A stretch of 64,000 nt of DNA from Clostridium pasteurianum DSM 525 = ATCC 6013 (GCF_000807255.1 NZ_CP009268.1:3006384-3070383), one strand, 5' to 3'. Counted from the first letter of the stretch, positions 38,754 through 53,150 are shown. The notes: generated by a model not told the origin, from the letters alone. A program made the numbers and translations.

Positions 38754-39992
38754 TTAGCTATACAATTCTCCATTAAAAGCTTTTTGCATCAAAGAATTAA
38801 AGTTGTCCTCTAGTTCTTTTAAACTCTTTTGCATTTCAAATTTCAATTTGTCGACTTGCTTGACGAAATCTGCAAATTGGTTTTGGAGTTCTAGTGGTGG
38901 TATTGGAATATTCAGACTCATTAATCTTTGTTTTGATATATTAGACATAGACTTCGCAGAACCATTAGATAAAGCCTTAATATTTTCTCTAAACAAATCG
39001 TGATTAATTAATTTCCACAAATAAACTTTGTTACATTTTTCATTAGTATTAAACCTAAATATTAAATCAGGCATCATTAAATTAGGAGAAGTTTCATAAA
39101 CATATGCACTCATTCCTACTAATTCTGGAGTGTTTTTTCTTGTAAATAACAAATCTCCATTTTTCACCTCAACACTTTCTACAAATAAATTTTCATCTGT
39201 CAATGCTTTATTTTCAGAAGAATTATATATTCCATATGTTACAGCACTTAATTTTAATATAGCTGGATATTCACCTTTTCTACTATAGTTTTCACATACA
39301 AAGCTTTTTCCATTTTCAATATTAATTAAACACTTTGAAAGCTCTTCAACTATCCATCCCTTAGAATTAGTAGCTGGATCACCAAACATCTCGATAAATC
39401 TCGATTTGACTAATTCATCTAACAACTTAATGGCTTCTTTTCTCTTTTCTAAAGTCTTTTCAGCCTTTTCTAAAACATCAACTATTTTCTTTTGAGTTTC
39501 TAATGGTGGTAATACTATATCTAACTCTAAATATCTCTTCATTTGAAGATTTCTTATTCCTGTTGTTTTATTTTGAAAATATTCTGTTATTCCTTTTTTA
39601 TATATGTCTAGTAAAAAGTACATAACATATTTTGAAACAGCTTTTTTATCATATATTCTTAATACATGTGTAAAATTATTGCAAATATGATTATCTTCAT
39701 ATTTATCAAAGTATACTACTCTACCTACCGGTTGATTTTCACTACCGCCTGATTTTTCTAAAATAATATCTCCATACTTTAACTCTTTCTTTTCAATTAT
39801 TTTTTTATCTATTTTTCTAGTTACAACATTGCTAAAATCTAGCCTTCCACTATTAGTAAAATTAGTAGTTCTTATTACACAAATTCCACTGTTATCAGTA
39901 TCTTCATCACCCCATTCCCCTGCATATTTATCTTCTAATAAATCTTTTAGTTTTTCTAATCTCCATCCTTCAGGTAACTTAACATTTTCCAT
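38754..39992 (-). CDS. hsdS: Type I restriction-modification specificity subunit HsdS
   Basis: HsdS gives the sequence specificity of the type I enzyme. The 412-residue protein has two target-recognition domains (about 1-140 and 215-360), each followed by a conserved helical spacer: LPPLETQKKIVDVLEKAEKTLEKR and IPPLELQNQFADFVKQVDKLKFE. The SRFIEMFGDPATNSKGW boundary between them matches the half-cassette downstream. It starts one base after the hsdM stop. The duplicated helix segments space the two recognition domains in the complex. Confidence 0.93.
   Translation of the reverse strand: MENVKLPEGWRLEKLKDLLEDKYAGEWGDEDTDNSGICVIRTTNFTNSGRLDFSNVVTRKIDKKIIEKKELKYGDIILEKSGGSENQPVGRVVYFDKYEDNHICNNFTHVLRIYDKKAVSKYVMYFLLDIYKKGITEYFQNKTTGIRNLQMKRYLELDIVLPPLETQKKIVDVLEKAEKTLEKRKEAIKLLDELVKSRFIEMFGDPATNSKGWIVEELSKCLINIENGKSFVCENYSRKGEYPAILKLSAVTYGIYNSSENKALTDENLFVESVEVKNGDLLFTRKNTPELVGMSAYVYETSPNLMMPDLIFRFNTNEKCNKVYLWKLINHDLFRENIKALSNGSAKSMSNISKQRLMSLNIPIPPLELQNQFADFVKQVDKLKFEMQKSLKELEDNFNSLMQKAFNGELYS
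38835..38899 (+). repeat. hsdS direct repeat B, copy 2
   Basis: This copy in the full hsdS matches 35402-35466 at 58 of 65 positions and has the same orientation. Confidence 0.75.
39379..39407 (+). repeat. hsdS direct repeat A, copy 2
   Basis: This copy in the full hsdS matches 35958-35986 at 27 of 29 positions and has the same orientation, at the boundary before the second recognition domain. Confidence 0.75.
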
Positions 39993-39993
39993 A

Positions 39994-41544
39994 CTACTTC
40001 ACCATTCCCTTTAACTCAGCTATATTCTCTAAAATAGATTTCTCCAAAATTTCAATCCTCTCCAATATAACCTCTGGCTTTTCATACACAACTTCTTCAT
40101 ATTCTATCTCTTTATACTTATTTATTGATAAATCATAATCATTACCTGCTATTTCTTCTTTTTCTACCCAGAACCATCTATCTTCTTTACTAGGTTCCAA
40201 AGTATTATCTTTCTTTATATCTCTCCATTTTTCAATTATATCTGGAATATCTCCATCAGTATCAAGTTTATTTCTCTTATCATCTAGAGAGTATCCATCG
40301 CTTTCCATATCATAAAACCATACTTTATTTGTTTCTCCACCTTTAGTAAATAAAAGCACTGCTGTTGATACTCCTGCATAGGGCTTAAATACTCCTGAAG
40401 GCATTGATATTACACCTTCTAATTGATTTTCTTCTACTAAATTTTTTCTTATATCCTTATGTGCCTTAGTTGACCCAAATAGTACTCCATCTGGTACTAT
40501 AACTGCGCATCTTCCACCTAAGTCAAGTATTCTGTTTATGAGTTTTATAAATAATAATTCCGTCTTAGTAGTTTTGGCACCTTTTAATAAAGAAGGATTA
40601 ATATCTTCCTTATCTATACTGCCTTTAAAAGGAGGATTAGCTAAAACCAAAGTATATTTATTTTCTTCTTCATATCTTTTTGATAACGAATCCATTTGTC
40701 TAACATTTGGATCATCAATGCTATGAAGCATTAAGTTCATTGAAGCTATTCTGACCATTGATGCATCAAAGTCAAAACCGTAGAACATATCCTTCTTAAA
40801 ATGATCCCAGTCTTTTGGACTCATCATATCTCCAATTCTGTTATGTATATTCCCTTCCTCATCTGTAAATACACTTTCTGATCTTGTATATTTTTCAAGT
40901 ATATATTCTAATGAATTAATTAAAAAACCTGCTGTACCACAGGCAGGGTCACATATCTTATCTTCAGCTGATGGATCCATAAGCTCAACCATCATCCTTA
41001 TTATGTGTCTTGGTGTTCTAAACTGACCATTTACCCCTGATGTGGCAAGTTTTGATAACAGATATTCATATAAATCCCCTTTTGTATCTGCATCATCCAT
41101 ATTTATACCATCTATAAGTCTTACAGATTCTTGAAGTAATGATGGCTTAGGTATCATAAATACAGCATCCTTCATTTCAGCTGTAAAGCTCGATTCTTCT
41201 CCTCCCATAGATTTTATAAATGGAAATACCTTTTGAGATACTACTTCAAACATCTTTTCTACTTCTAAATGCTTAAATTGACTCCACTTTAATAATTCCC
41301 AATTAGAATCATCCTTTATTTTATTCTCTTTCTTTAACTTTTCACTTAATTCCATAAATAAGGATTTAAATGGCTTACCCATCCTATTGGCCATTTTTTC
41401 ATTAGTAGTATCTATATCATCTAATCTCTTTATAAACAATAAATAAGATATCTGCTCTATTACTGTCAAAGGATTAGATATTCCCCCTGACCAAAAATTG
41501 TTCCATAGTTTATCAATTTTACTCTTAATTTCTGTGTGTAACAT
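39994..41544 (-). CDS. hsdM: Type I N6-adenine DNA methyltransferase HsdM
   Basis: HsdM methylates adenine in the site chosen by HsdS, using SAM. The 516-residue protein has the N-terminal HsdM helical domain (LWNNFWSGGISNPLTVIEQISYLLFIKRLDD), the SAM site DPACGTAGFL (about residue 197) and the catalytic NPPF (about 303). The order hsdR-hsdM-hsdS on one strand is standard, with 21 bases from hsdR and one base to hsdS. All key motifs are intact, so the enzyme is probably active. Confidence 0.96.
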   Translation of the reverse strand: MLHTEIKSKIDKLWNNFWSGGISNPLTVIEQISYLLFIKRLDDIDTTNEKMANRMGKPFKSLFMELSEKLKKENKIKDDSNWELLKWSQFKHLEVEKMFEVVSQKVFPFIKSMGGEESSFTAEMKDAVFMIPKPSLLQESVRLIDGINMDDADTKGDLYEYLLSKLATSGVNGQFRTPRHIIRMMVELMDPSAEDKICDPACGTAGFLINSLEYILEKYTRSESVFTDEEGNIHNRIGDMMSPKDWDHFKKDMFYGFDFDASMVRIASMNLMLHSIDDPNVRQMDSLSKRYEEENKYTLVLANPPFKGSIDKEDINPSLLKGAKTTKTELLFIKLINRILDLGGRCAVIVPDGVLFGSTKAHKDIRKNLVEENQLEGVISMPSGVFKPYAGVSTAVLLFTKGGETNKVWFYDMESDGYSLDDKRNKLDTDGDIPDIIEKWRDIKKDNTLEPSKEDRWFWVEKEEIAGNDYDLSINKYKEIEYEEVVYEKPEVILERIEILEKSILENIAELKGMVK

Positions 41545-41565
41545 TTCTTCAATTCCTCTCTAAGT

Positions 41566-44500
41566 CTAAGATATAACGCTTACTTTGAACGGTGCTATTA
41601 AATTAAAAACATCATCTGCCATTGTTCCAAATATTCCATCTACTCCATTGGGGTCAAAGGATGTATAGGGAGTTGTAAATAATGCTGCAAAGGATATGCC
41701 TCTATTTTTAGCAATGTCGTTCTTAATTATTTCTAAAGTTTTAATCTGTGTAGCATTCATTTTATTATGATGTTTTTGAATGAAATCTTCAAATCTCTTA
41801 TTTAATTCTATTTCATCTACCCCTATAAATCTCCTAATGATTCCAACTATGTCCTCTTTATCTATATCAGTTTTATTCGAAAGCTCGTCTACAGTATAAA
41901 CAAAATCTTCTCCAAATATGGAATATATACTATCCATTTCTTCTTGAGAAAGCTTTTCACCTTTCCTTATTTTATGAATTACTAACTGATCCTTCAATCT
42001 TTCTTCAATAGCTGTTTTTACCCTCTTTTCATAAGGTTCCATATTTGCCCCATAAAGAACTGAACCAGCACTAATTTCTTTTACTACTGCTCCAGTATCC
42101 TTTATATCAATTACTACAAAAGCCCCTGCTCCAACTCCCTTATGTTTCATTAAATCTCTTAAATCTATTCTTATTTTCTCTAACTTTTCATAACTAAGAT
42201 TCTCCCAACCTGCTGGCTCCAATAATAACTTTACAAATTCTCTCTTTCCATCAAACTGATTTATATTTGTTTTTAGTCTTGCCAACTTTTCCATAGCAGT
42301 ATTGATTTCTCTAACTAATGAATCCTTATCGTTAGTCTCAAAGCATTGAAGTATTCTATAAATTGAATTGTCAAATAAAATAGCATCTAAATTTTCTTTT
42401 GCTTCAATCCACTGTATTAGCGGTGCTATTTCCAGCTTTAACTTCTTAATGAAGTCTTCACTCAATTGACTCCAGTATTCTTCCTTTTTAACCTGTTCTA
42501 TCTTCTTTCTATTCTTCTTTATCTCTATACTTTCTGATGGCAATTCTCTAATATCAGACTTTAATCTTTCTATAAAATCATTACATATGCCAGTGTTATT
42601 TTTTGACTTATATATTTCTAAAAGCCTGCACATAAGTTCAAACCTAACCTGCATAGATGTTTTTTGAGGTCTTGGAACAAATCCTTTTGGATTCATTTCA
42701 AAAAACTCAAAGTTTTTATAACAGTCAAAGATTGCAAATTCCTTTTTATCTACTCCATCTCCAAATAAGTTATCACATCTTCTTGTGCCCCTGCCTATCA
42801 TCTGCCAGAACTTAACTTTTGAATAAATGGGCTTTGCGAACACTAAGTTAACTATTTCAGGTACATCTATCCCTGTATCTAATAAATCTACCGATATAGC
42901 TATTCTCGGAAAGTCTTCTCCTTTAAAATCTTCTATAAGTCTTTCTTTTTCTGTAATACCTGAGTAAATAACGGCTGTCATCTTACCCTTATACTGAGGA
43001 TACATTTCATTAAATAAAGACTCTAAAAGATTGGCATGCTTTTTATTTTTTGCAAATATAATTGTCTTACCTAGATAGTCTCCTACTTTAATTCCATTAT
43101 CCATTAATGTCTTTAATATGTATCTATTAGTCTCTTTATTTGTTATTTTCTTTTCTAAGGCATCTTTATCAAATTCAATTTCATCACCGTTATATCCCTC
43201 ATCTTCTAATTGTATTCTTTGCTGTTCTGTCATCTGGCTATACTTTATTCCTTTTCTTAAAAAGTCAGTAGTTGTATCAACTACTCTTGGTTCAATAAGG
43301 TATGGAGGTACATGACTCCATGCCTCATCTACTGAAAAATTGAAAGTGGGATCTTCATCATCACAATTGAATAAATCAAAAGTATTTCTTTCTATAAAAT
43401 CTATAGGCGTAGCTGTAAGACCTATAATATGTGCATCAAAATATTCTAATATATCTCTATAGGTCTTGTATATGCTTCTATGTGACTCATCACAAATAAC
43501 AAGATCAAAAAATCCCACACTAAACTTGCTATAATAATTAATCATAGTTTGATAAGTGGAGAAATAAAGTGTAGCTTCTCTATTATCTGAGTTTTTACCT
43601 GTAAACCTACAGGATATTTGCTCTGGCATGAATGTTTTAAAGCTATTCTTGTCCTCTTTAGCTTGTCTAACTAGTTCATCTCTATCAGCTAAAAACAACA
43701 CTCTCTTAGCACAGTTTGCTTCCATCATGCCTTTAGTTAATGCAATAACGGTTCTTGTTTTTCCTGTTCCAGTAGCCATTACTAAAAGAGCTTTTCTATA
43801 TCCATTAGAATATCTTTCATATACCCTTTTTATACCTTCTATTTGATAGGGTCTGCCTGCAATATTTTTATCTATTTCAACTTTATTTAAATCTTTTTTA
43901 TATTTATGCTTAAAGAATAACTCTTCTAAATCATCTAGGGTGTAAAACCCCCAAATTTGTCTTGGCTGACTATACTTGTCATCCCACATATATATTTCAT
44001 ATCCATTGGTATAGAAAACTATAGGTCTAACTCTATAATCTCTTTCAATAGTATCAGCATATTCTACCGCTTGCTGACGACCTATAATAGGATCAACGGA
44101 AGATTTTTTAGCCTCAACTACTGCAACTGGTTTACCTTTTTTATTGAACAATACATAATCAGCAAAACCTTTTTTACCTAATTCTTTATGATTCTCTAGA
44201 TGAAACTCTAATTTAACTAATTCATTATTGCTAACATCCCATCCAGCATCCTTTAACATTATATCTATAAGCTTCTTTCTAGTTTCTGCTTCATTAAGGT
44301 CTAAGGTTTCTTCAACTTCCTTTTCTACAATCTTATCTTTTTCAGTTACAACAGCTGTTTTTGTTTCTTCTTTGACAGAACTTACTTTTTTAGTATGTTC
44401 TTCACTTATTTCTTCCTTTTCTTTAGCATAATCTTCAATATTATATACTGGTGCTTTGGTTGTAACTGGTCTTGGCATCTTGTATGTTAGCGGTTTTATT

Positions 44501-44877
44501 GAAGTGTCCTTTGTTACCTTAATATAAAACCATGCAGCTACCTTATACATAGAAACTAAACACTCTAAGGCATCTTTTTTATTTTCATATCCTTCATGAT
44601 TAGCCTTATTTCCATATCGTCTCACTATATCAAACAAATCTGGAATAGCTCCATTTATTCCCGTAGATCTTAAAAGCTTAATCTTATCATCTTGAGTTGC
44701 AAACCTAGGTACTTCAATCTTTAAAGTTGCTAATATATAATCAATTATCTGTTCCCCAAACATACGCATCTTTAACATTGATGCATTATTATCCGTATGA
44801 AGATAATTTTCAGCTTGTGTTCCTAACTTAGCCAAAATTGTCCATTTCTTATTATTTAAAAAAGTAAAATTGGACAT
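41566..44877 (-). CDS. hsdR: Type I restriction endonuclease subunit HsdR
   Basis: HsdR is the motor and nuclease of the type I enzyme. The 1103-residue protein has an N-terminal coiled region, a PD-(D/E)XK nuclease (FADYVLFNKKGKPVAVVEAKK, about residue 235-260) and an SF2 helicase. The helicase has Walker A MATGTGKT (about 369), DESH (about 463), GLTATP, and the motif VI region MIGRGTRR. The C-terminal domain resembles the EcoEI-type HsdR C-terminus. GAGGGGGATTAGG precedes the ATG. It is intact and leads the hsd operon, with a 283-base promoter region upstream. Confidence 0.96.
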   Translation of the reverse strand: MSNFTFLNNKKWTILAKLGTQAENYLHTDNNASMLKMRMFGEQIIDYILATLKIEVPRFATQDDKIKLLRSTGINGAIPDLFDIVRRYGNKANHEGYENKKDALECLVSMYKVAAWFYIKVTKDTSIKPLTYKMPRPVTTKAPVYNIEDYAKEKEEISEEHTKKVSSVKEETKTAVVTEKDKIVEKEVEETLDLNEAETRKKLIDIMLKDAGWDVSNNELVKLEFHLENHKELGKKGFADYVLFNKKGKPVAVVEAKKSSVDPIIGRQQAVEYADTIERDYRVRPIVFYTNGYEIYMWDDKYSQPRQIWGFYTLDDLEELFFKHKYKKDLNKVEIDKNIAGRPYQIEGIKRVYERYSNGYRKALLVMATGTGKTRTVIALTKGMMEANCAKRVLFLADRDELVRQAKEDKNSFKTFMPEQISCRFTGKNSDNREATLYFSTYQTMINYYSKFSVGFFDLVICDESHRSIYKTYRDILEYFDAHIIGLTATPIDFIERNTFDLFNCDDEDPTFNFSVDEAWSHVPPYLIEPRVVDTTTDFLRKGIKYSQMTEQQRIQLEDEGYNGDEIEFDKDALEKKITNKETNRYILKTLMDNGIKVGDYLGKTIIFAKNKKHANLLESLFNEMYPQYKGKMTAVIYSGITEKERLIEDFKGEDFPRIAISVDLLDTGIDVPEIVNLVFAKPIYSKVKFWQMIGRGTRRCDNLFGDGVDKKEFAIFDCYKNFEFFEMNPKGFVPRPQKTSMQVRFELMCRLLEIYKSKNNTGICNDFIERLKSDIRELPSESIEIKKNRKKIEQVKKEEYWSQLSEDFIKKLKLEIAPLIQWIEAKENLDAILFDNSIYRILQCFETNDKDSLVREINTAMEKLARLKTNINQFDGKREFVKLLLEPAGWENLSYEKLEKIRIDLRDLMKHKGVGAGAFVVIDIKDTGAVVKEISAGSVLYGANMEPYEKRVKTAIEERLKDQLVIHKIRKGEKLSQEEMDSIYSIFGEDFVYTVDELSNKTDIDKEDIVGIIRRFIGVDEIELNKRFEDFIQKHHNKMNATQIKTLEIIKNDIAKNRGISFAALFTTPYTSFDPNGVDGIFGTMADDVFNLIAPFKVSVIS

Positions 44878-45066
44878 CCTAATCCCCCTCAGTTTAACTT
44901 AATAATTATAATAATATTTTATTCGTTTTGACTAAATCATTCAATATATTACATTAATTTTACAAATAATAAATAATTATTATATATACAGTCTTACAAA
45001 AGTTATTTTCAATACCAATAACATAAATGATATTCTTTTATATCAATATTAAAGAATAAAACGTAA

Positions 45067-45102
45067 AAAAGTAACTAAGATATTTCTATCTTAATTACTT
45101 TT
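45067..45102 (-). terminator. Terminator after guaA
   Basis: A 16-base arm (AAAAGTAACTAAGATA) pairs with TATCTTAATTACTTTT with one mismatch, and a T-run follows on the minus strand. Confidence 0.8.
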
Positions 45103-45160
45103 CCCAACTTTATAAATATCCCGTAATCTCTGTAAGTACTGGTTTCACAGTATTTTTATG

Positions 45161-46693
45161 CTATTCCCACTCAATGGTAGCCGGAGGCTTGCTTGTTATG
45201 TCATACACTATTCTGTTTACACCCTTGACTTCATTTACTATTCTTCTGGAAACTGTATCTAAAACCTCATAGGGAATTCTTGCCCAGTCAGAAGTCATGG
45301 CATCAGAACTAGTTACGGCCCTTAGTGCTATTGTATGAGTATAAGTTCTTTCATCTCCCATAACACCAACGGATCTTATGTTTGGAAGACATGCAAAGTA
45401 CTGCCATATAGCTTCATCAAGTTTTGCTTTAGCTATTTCATCCCTGAAAATTGCATCTGCTTCTCTTACAATTTCAAGTTTTTCTTCTGTTATCTCTCCA
45501 AGTACTCTTATTCCAAGACCTGGTCCAGGGAAAGGCTGCCTCCATACTAATCCATGAGGAATACCAAGTTCCTCTCCTACTGCTCTTACTTCATCTTTAA
45601 AAAGCTCTCTAAGTGGTTCAATAAGTTTAAATTCCATATCTTCAGGAAGTCCACCTACATTATGATGGCTTTTTATTGTTGCTGAGGTAGCAGTACCACT
45701 TTCAACTACGTCAGGATAAATTGTCCCTTGTACAAGGTAAGCTATATCTCCTAGCTTTTTTGATTCTTCTTCAAACACTCTTATAAATTCTTCACCTATA
45801 ATTTTTCTCTTTTTCTCAGGATCACTAACCCCGGAAAGCTTACCCAAGAATCTATCTTTTGCATTCACTCTTATAAGATTCATATCAAATTGTTTTCTAA
45901 AAATGTCTTCAACCTGATCACCCTCATCTTTTCTTAAAAGACCATGATCTACAAAAATACATGTAAGCTGTTTACCTATAGCCTTATGCACAAGTACTGC
46001 TGCTACTGAGGAATCAACCCCGCCAGAAAGTGCACAGATAACTTTTTTATCTCCAACAATTTCTTTAATTTCCTTAATTTTTTCTTCTGCAAAAGATGAC
46101 ATGGACCAATCACCCTTTAAGTCACAAACCTTGAATAAAAAATTAGACAACATTTCTTTTCCAAAAGCCGTATGTTCTACTTCCGGATGAAATTGGACTC
46201 CATATATATTCTTCTCTTCATTTGCCATGGCTGCTACAGGGCACTGCTTAGTAGTAGCAGCTATTTTAAAGCCTGCTGGTGGTTCTGATACATAATCTGT
46301 ATGACTCATCAAAGCTATATTATTCTCTTCTATTCCATTGAAAATTTTACAATCTTTAGAAAGATTAATCTCAGCTTTTCCATATTCTCTAATTTCTGCA
46401 CTTTCCACTTTACCACCTAGAGTGTGAGTTATAAGCTGATGTCCATAACATATACCAAGTACTGGAATTCCAAGATCAAATAATTTCTTATCAACCTTTG
46501 GCGTATTATCTCCATAAACACTATTTGGACCACCAGTGAAAATTATTCCCTTTGGAGCTTTTTCTTTTATCTTATCAATAGAATATGTATATGGAATTAT
46601 TTCACAGTATACATTATTTTCTCTTACTCTTCTTGCAATAAGCTGATTATATTGTCCGCCAAAATCTATAACTAAAACAAGTTCTCTGTTCAT
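45161..46693 (-). CDS. guaA: GMP synthase (glutamine-hydrolysing)
   Basis: This enzyme converts XMP to GMP with glutamine and ATP. The 510-residue protein has a class I glutamine amidotransferase domain ([16 protein letters not shown] with the nucleophile Cys, and [10 protein letters not shown]), an ATP-pyrophosphatase domain ([13 protein letters not shown]), and the C-terminal dimerisation domain ending in KPPATIEWE. Full length and all motifs are present. AGGAGGAAAAT precedes the ATG. It lies 70 bases downstream of guaB, so they probably form a guaB-guaA operon. Confidence 0.98.
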   Translation of the reverse strand: MNRELVLVIDFGGQYNQLIARRVRENNVYCEIIPYTYSIDKIKEKAPKGIIFTGGPNSVYGDNTPKVDKKLFDLGIPVLGICYGHQLITHTLGGKVESAEIREYGKAEINLSKDCKIFNGIEENNIALMSHTDYVSEPPAGFKIAATTKQCPVAAMANEEKNIYGVQFHPEVEHTAFGKEMLSNFLFKVCDLKGDWSMSSFAEEKIKEIKEIVGDKKVICALSGGVDSSVAAVLVHKAIGKQLTCIFVDHGLLRKDEGDQVEDIFRKQFDMNLIRVNAKDRFLGKLSGVSDPEKKRKIIGEEFIRVFEEESKKLGDIAYLVQGTIYPDVVESGTATSATIKSHHNVGGLPEDMEFKLIEPLRELFKDEVRAVGEELGIPHGLVWRQPFPGPGLGIRVLGEITEEKLEIVREADAIFRDEIAKAKLDEAIWQYFACLPNIRSVGVMGDERTYTHTIALRAVTSSDAMTSDWARIPYEVLDTVSRRIVNEVKGVNRIVYDITSKPPATIEWE

Positions 46694-46763
46694 ATTTTCC
46701 TCCTAATTAAATTATCATTTAAAATTATTATACTATTAATGAATGCCAATAGGTAGTTAATTT

Positions 46764-48233
<1,470 letters not shown>

Positions 48234-48361
48234 TCAGCATATAGTAAACTATTATTAACTTATCTATAACTAGTAGTAACAAGCTCTACCAGTTCTATGC
48301 ACTACAATGGAATAGAAAATATATTTTACCTTTTCTATCCATATCTTTTATATTAATAAAC

Positions 48362-48387
48362 AAAAAAACCAAGAATATTGGTTTTTT
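48362..48387 (-). terminator. Terminator-like hairpin in the guaB leader
   Basis: AAAACCAA and TTGGTTTT form a stem with a 5-nt loop, followed on the minus strand by TTTTTTTG, about 140 bases upstream of guaB. It could be an attenuator or a backup groESL terminator. Confidence 0.5.
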
Positions 48388-48675
48388 AATTTTCTAAATA
48401 AAATTACACACATATAATTATATATTATTCTCAACAATATCACTTATTTTATTTAAAATAAATACATTTGTCAATTGCAAAAATTGCCACATTATAAAAT
48501 ATAAACATCTTAATATTATATATATTTACCAATATAATTATATTTATAATCATATTTTATATAAATAATATTTAATGTACAAATTAATTATTTAAATATT
48601 TAATTTTTATGGGTAAATTGTAATAATTCATAAAAACAAATTATTTTATAATGAAACAATTTTATAATATAAAAA

Positions 48676-48702
48676 TATCCCGTAAACTAAGTTTACGAGA
48701 TA
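48676..48702 (-). terminator. groESL terminator
   Basis: A 12-bp stem (in minus-strand RNA UAUCUCGUAAAC with GUUUACGGGAUA, including one U-G pair) with a 3-nt loop and a following TTTTT lies just past groEL. The wobble pair supports its use as minus-strand RNA. Confidence 0.9.
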
Positions 48703-48728
48703 TTTTTACACTATATTTACTTTTTAAA

Positions 48729-50387
<1,659 letters not shown>

Positions 50388-50406
50388 CTAATTTCTATCT
50401 TAATGA

Positions 50407-51065
<659 letters not shown>

Positions 51066-51734
51066 ATGTCTAATAAAAAAATTTTTATACTTCAATTAGT
51101 TATGTCAATAATTATATTTCTAGCTACAATTGCATTTTTTACTAAAATAGTTTCTAATTTTAAGTCGCTTTATTATTATGATATAGTAAACTTAGACATA
51201 GAAAAAAGTTCTGGCATAGACGTCAGCACTATTAAAACTAACTATAATTATTTAATTGACTTTTTGAACCAATCCAATCCATCAGACTTTATTCTTCCAA
51301 CACTTGACTCATCAGTTAACGGAAAAACACATTTTTTTGAAGTACATAGGATTTTCTCAAATTTAAATTATTTTCTGTACTTTTCTATAATATTTATTAT
51401 TATTTCTGTTATTATAAGCATAAAAAATAAGATATATTTATATTTGAAAGTATCAGGTATAAGTTTAATGGTTTTTCCGTTAATACTAGCCCCTATTCTC
51501 ATGACAGGTTTTACAGATTATTTTGATAGCTTTCATAAAATATTATTCAGAAATGATTTTTGGTTATTTGATCCTAGCGCAGATCCTGTAATTTTAATTC
51601 TTCCTGAATCATTTTTTATGCACTGTCTTATATTAATAGTATTTTTATCAATGCTATTTGGATTTATACTATATGTGATATATAGATTTTTACATAGAAA
51701 ATCAAAGTTTAAAAATACATTAAAGTATATATAA
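51066..51734 (+). CDS. DUF1461/TIGR01906 family membrane protein
   Basis: This 222-residue protein has four membrane segments and the family-typical segment FHKILFRNDFWLFDPSADPVILILPESFF (about residues 158-186). The N-terminal loop contains HFFEVHRIFSNLNYFLYFS. These features match DUF1461/TIGR01906, a membrane family of unknown function. GTAGGAGATAAAT precedes the ATG. It is divergent from groES and convergent with the glycosylase gene, and stands alone. Confidence 0.85.
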   Translation: MSNKKIFILQLVMSIIIFLATIAFFTKIVSNFKSLYYYDIVNLDIEKSSGIDVSTIKTNYNYLIDFLNQSNPSDFILPTLDSSVNGKTHFFEVHRIFSNLNYFLYFSIIFIIISVIISIKNKIYLYLKVSGISLMVFPLILAPILMTGFTDYFDSFHKILFRNDFWLFDPSADPVILILPESFFMHCLILIVFLSMLFGFILYVIYRFLHRKSKFKNTLKYI

Positions 51735-51757
51735 AAAAATCTATTAATTTAAGCAAA

Positions 51758-51802
51758 TAACAAAATCTAGGAATATTTAATAAACATCCCTAGATTTTGT
51801 TA
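51758..51802. terminator. Convergent terminator hairpin
   Basis: A 14-bp stem (TAACAAAATCTAGG and its complement) with a 17-base loop lies between the DUF1461 and glycosylase genes, followed by TTTTT on the plus strand. Confidence 0.75.
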
Positions 51803-51816
51803 CTTTTTAATATCCT

Positions 51817-52695
51817 CTAAACAGTTATATTATTTTCGCGAGCATAGTAGAACAAATACTGTTGAGCAAATCCTGACAGCATTCCAAATTTATTTCTTCC
51901 AAAATCTCTTATTTTTTTTAATGAAACATCCGGAGCTACATAAAAATGCATCATAGCTCTTTTAACCCATACATCTACAGGGAATGCAGAATATTTCTGC
52001 ATTGAAAACAACATTATGCAATCAGCTACTTTAGGACCTACTCCCATGAACTTCTGCAGCTCAATGTGACACTGATTATCATCACAGCTATATATTTTTT
52101 CTAAAATATTATTACTTTCATAAACTCTTTCACAGGTATCCTTTATATACTTTGCCCTGAAACCTGTTCCACATTCTTCAAAGTCTTCTATTGTCTTATC
52201 CTGTAAATCTTCTACTTTTGGAAAAGTATAATAGGTTTCACCTTTATATTGTATTTTCTTTCCCCATTTTTTACTTATAGCTTTTATAGCCCTTTTTATC
52301 ATAGGTATCCTATTATTTGCAGAAATAATAAAAGATATAAGTATTTCAAAAGGCTCTTGCTTTAAAATTCTTATGCCACTTCCAAAATTTACTGATTTCT
52401 TAAGAAGAGGATCTTTACTCAGCTCCTCTTTAATTTCATTATAATCTCTTTCAAGATCAAAATACTTTATCCATATATCATTAAATTCTTTTTCTGTAGT
52501 ATTATGTATTATTAAATCATTACCTTTTCTTTCCACTTCAATTACTCTATCAAAAGCAACTCCAGTAAAAGTACCTTCTTTTGTCTTATTCCATCTAAAA
52601 CATTGTCCACATTCAAATACATGATCTAATTCAAAGTTTCTGATCTCTCTAATTATTACATAATCCTCATTACTTTCAATGCTTTTAAAATCCAT
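51817..52695 (-). CDS. ogg: 8-oxoguanine DNA glycosylase (OGG family)
   Basis: This 292-residue protein resembles the OGG1 type: an N-terminal domain with FECGQCFRWNKTKEGTFTGVA, a helix-hairpin-helix and Gly-Val-Asp loop (FMGVGPKVADCIMLFSMQKYSAFPVDVWVKRAM) with the catalytic Lys in the preceding region (GTGFRAKYI) and the Asp at FPVD. It removes oxidised guanine from DNA and nicks the backbone. GAGGATATACT precedes the ATG. Confidence 0.93.
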   Translation of the reverse strand: MDFKSIESNEDYVIIREIRNFELDHVFECGQCFRWNKTKEGTFTGVAFDRVIEVERKGNDLIIHNTTEKEFNDIWIKYFDLERDYNEIKEELSKDPLLKKSVNFGSGIRILKQEPFEILISFIISANNRIPMIKRAIKAISKKWGKKIQYKGETYYTFPKVEDLQDKTIEDFEECGTGFRAKYIKDTCERVYESNNILEKIYSCDDNQCHIELQKFMGVGPKVADCIMLFSMQKYSAFPVDVWVKRAMMHFYVAPDVSLKKIRDFGRNKFGMLSGFAQQYLFYYARENNITV

Positions 52696-52736
52696 AGTAT
52701 ATCCTCTTTTCAGTAAAAATATAATCTGAATATTTA

Positions 52737-53150
52737 TTAAATATTTTTTACTCTGTATTCTTCTATTAATTGCTCCAAAATTTCAGCAGCAGTATATACC
52801 ATTTTACTACAACGTTCTTCATAATTTGCAAATTTTTCTTTAAGTTCTATACAATTTTTTTCATGAAAAACACTTTGAAATCTATTAAAAAACTCCATAG
52901 ATAATTCCTTTATTTTAGAGCTTTCGTGAGCCTTATCTCTAACAAAAATAATACCAAGCACAGCTAAAGCTCCTGTTATAGCACCACATACGCTACCTAT
53001 TGCCATTCCACCACCAAAAGCTGCCATGGATTTTAGTGTATTTTTATCTAAATTAAGATTATAATTTTCATTTGCTGCATAAATTATTGTTTCCGCACAA
53101 TTTAAATTATATTCTTTATCATAATATTTTTTAACATAATCAATCAACAA
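52737..53150 (-). CDS. C_GCAxxG_C_C family protein
   Basis: This 137-residue protein has a run of conserved Cys in the pattern NCAETI, GGGMAIGSVCGAITGAL, then NCIELKEKF and ERCSKMV near the C-terminus, which match the C_GCAxxG_C_C family. Its role is unknown, perhaps redox or metal-related. The start is TTG behind AAGGTG. It stands near the glycosylase gene, 41 bases away, and may be co-transcribed with it. Confidence 0.85.
   Translation of the reverse strand: MLIDYVKKYYDKEYNLNCAETIIYAANENYNLNLDKNTLKSMAAFGGGMAIGSVCGAITGALAVLGIIFVRDKAHESSKIKELSMEFFNRFQSVFHEKNCIELKEKFANYEERCSKMVYTAAEILEQLIEEYRVKNI

Noticed and set aside
35312-39992. Invertible hsdS switch of the usual type
   Set aside because: Both copies and their repeats lie in the same orientation, so simple inversion between them is not possible.
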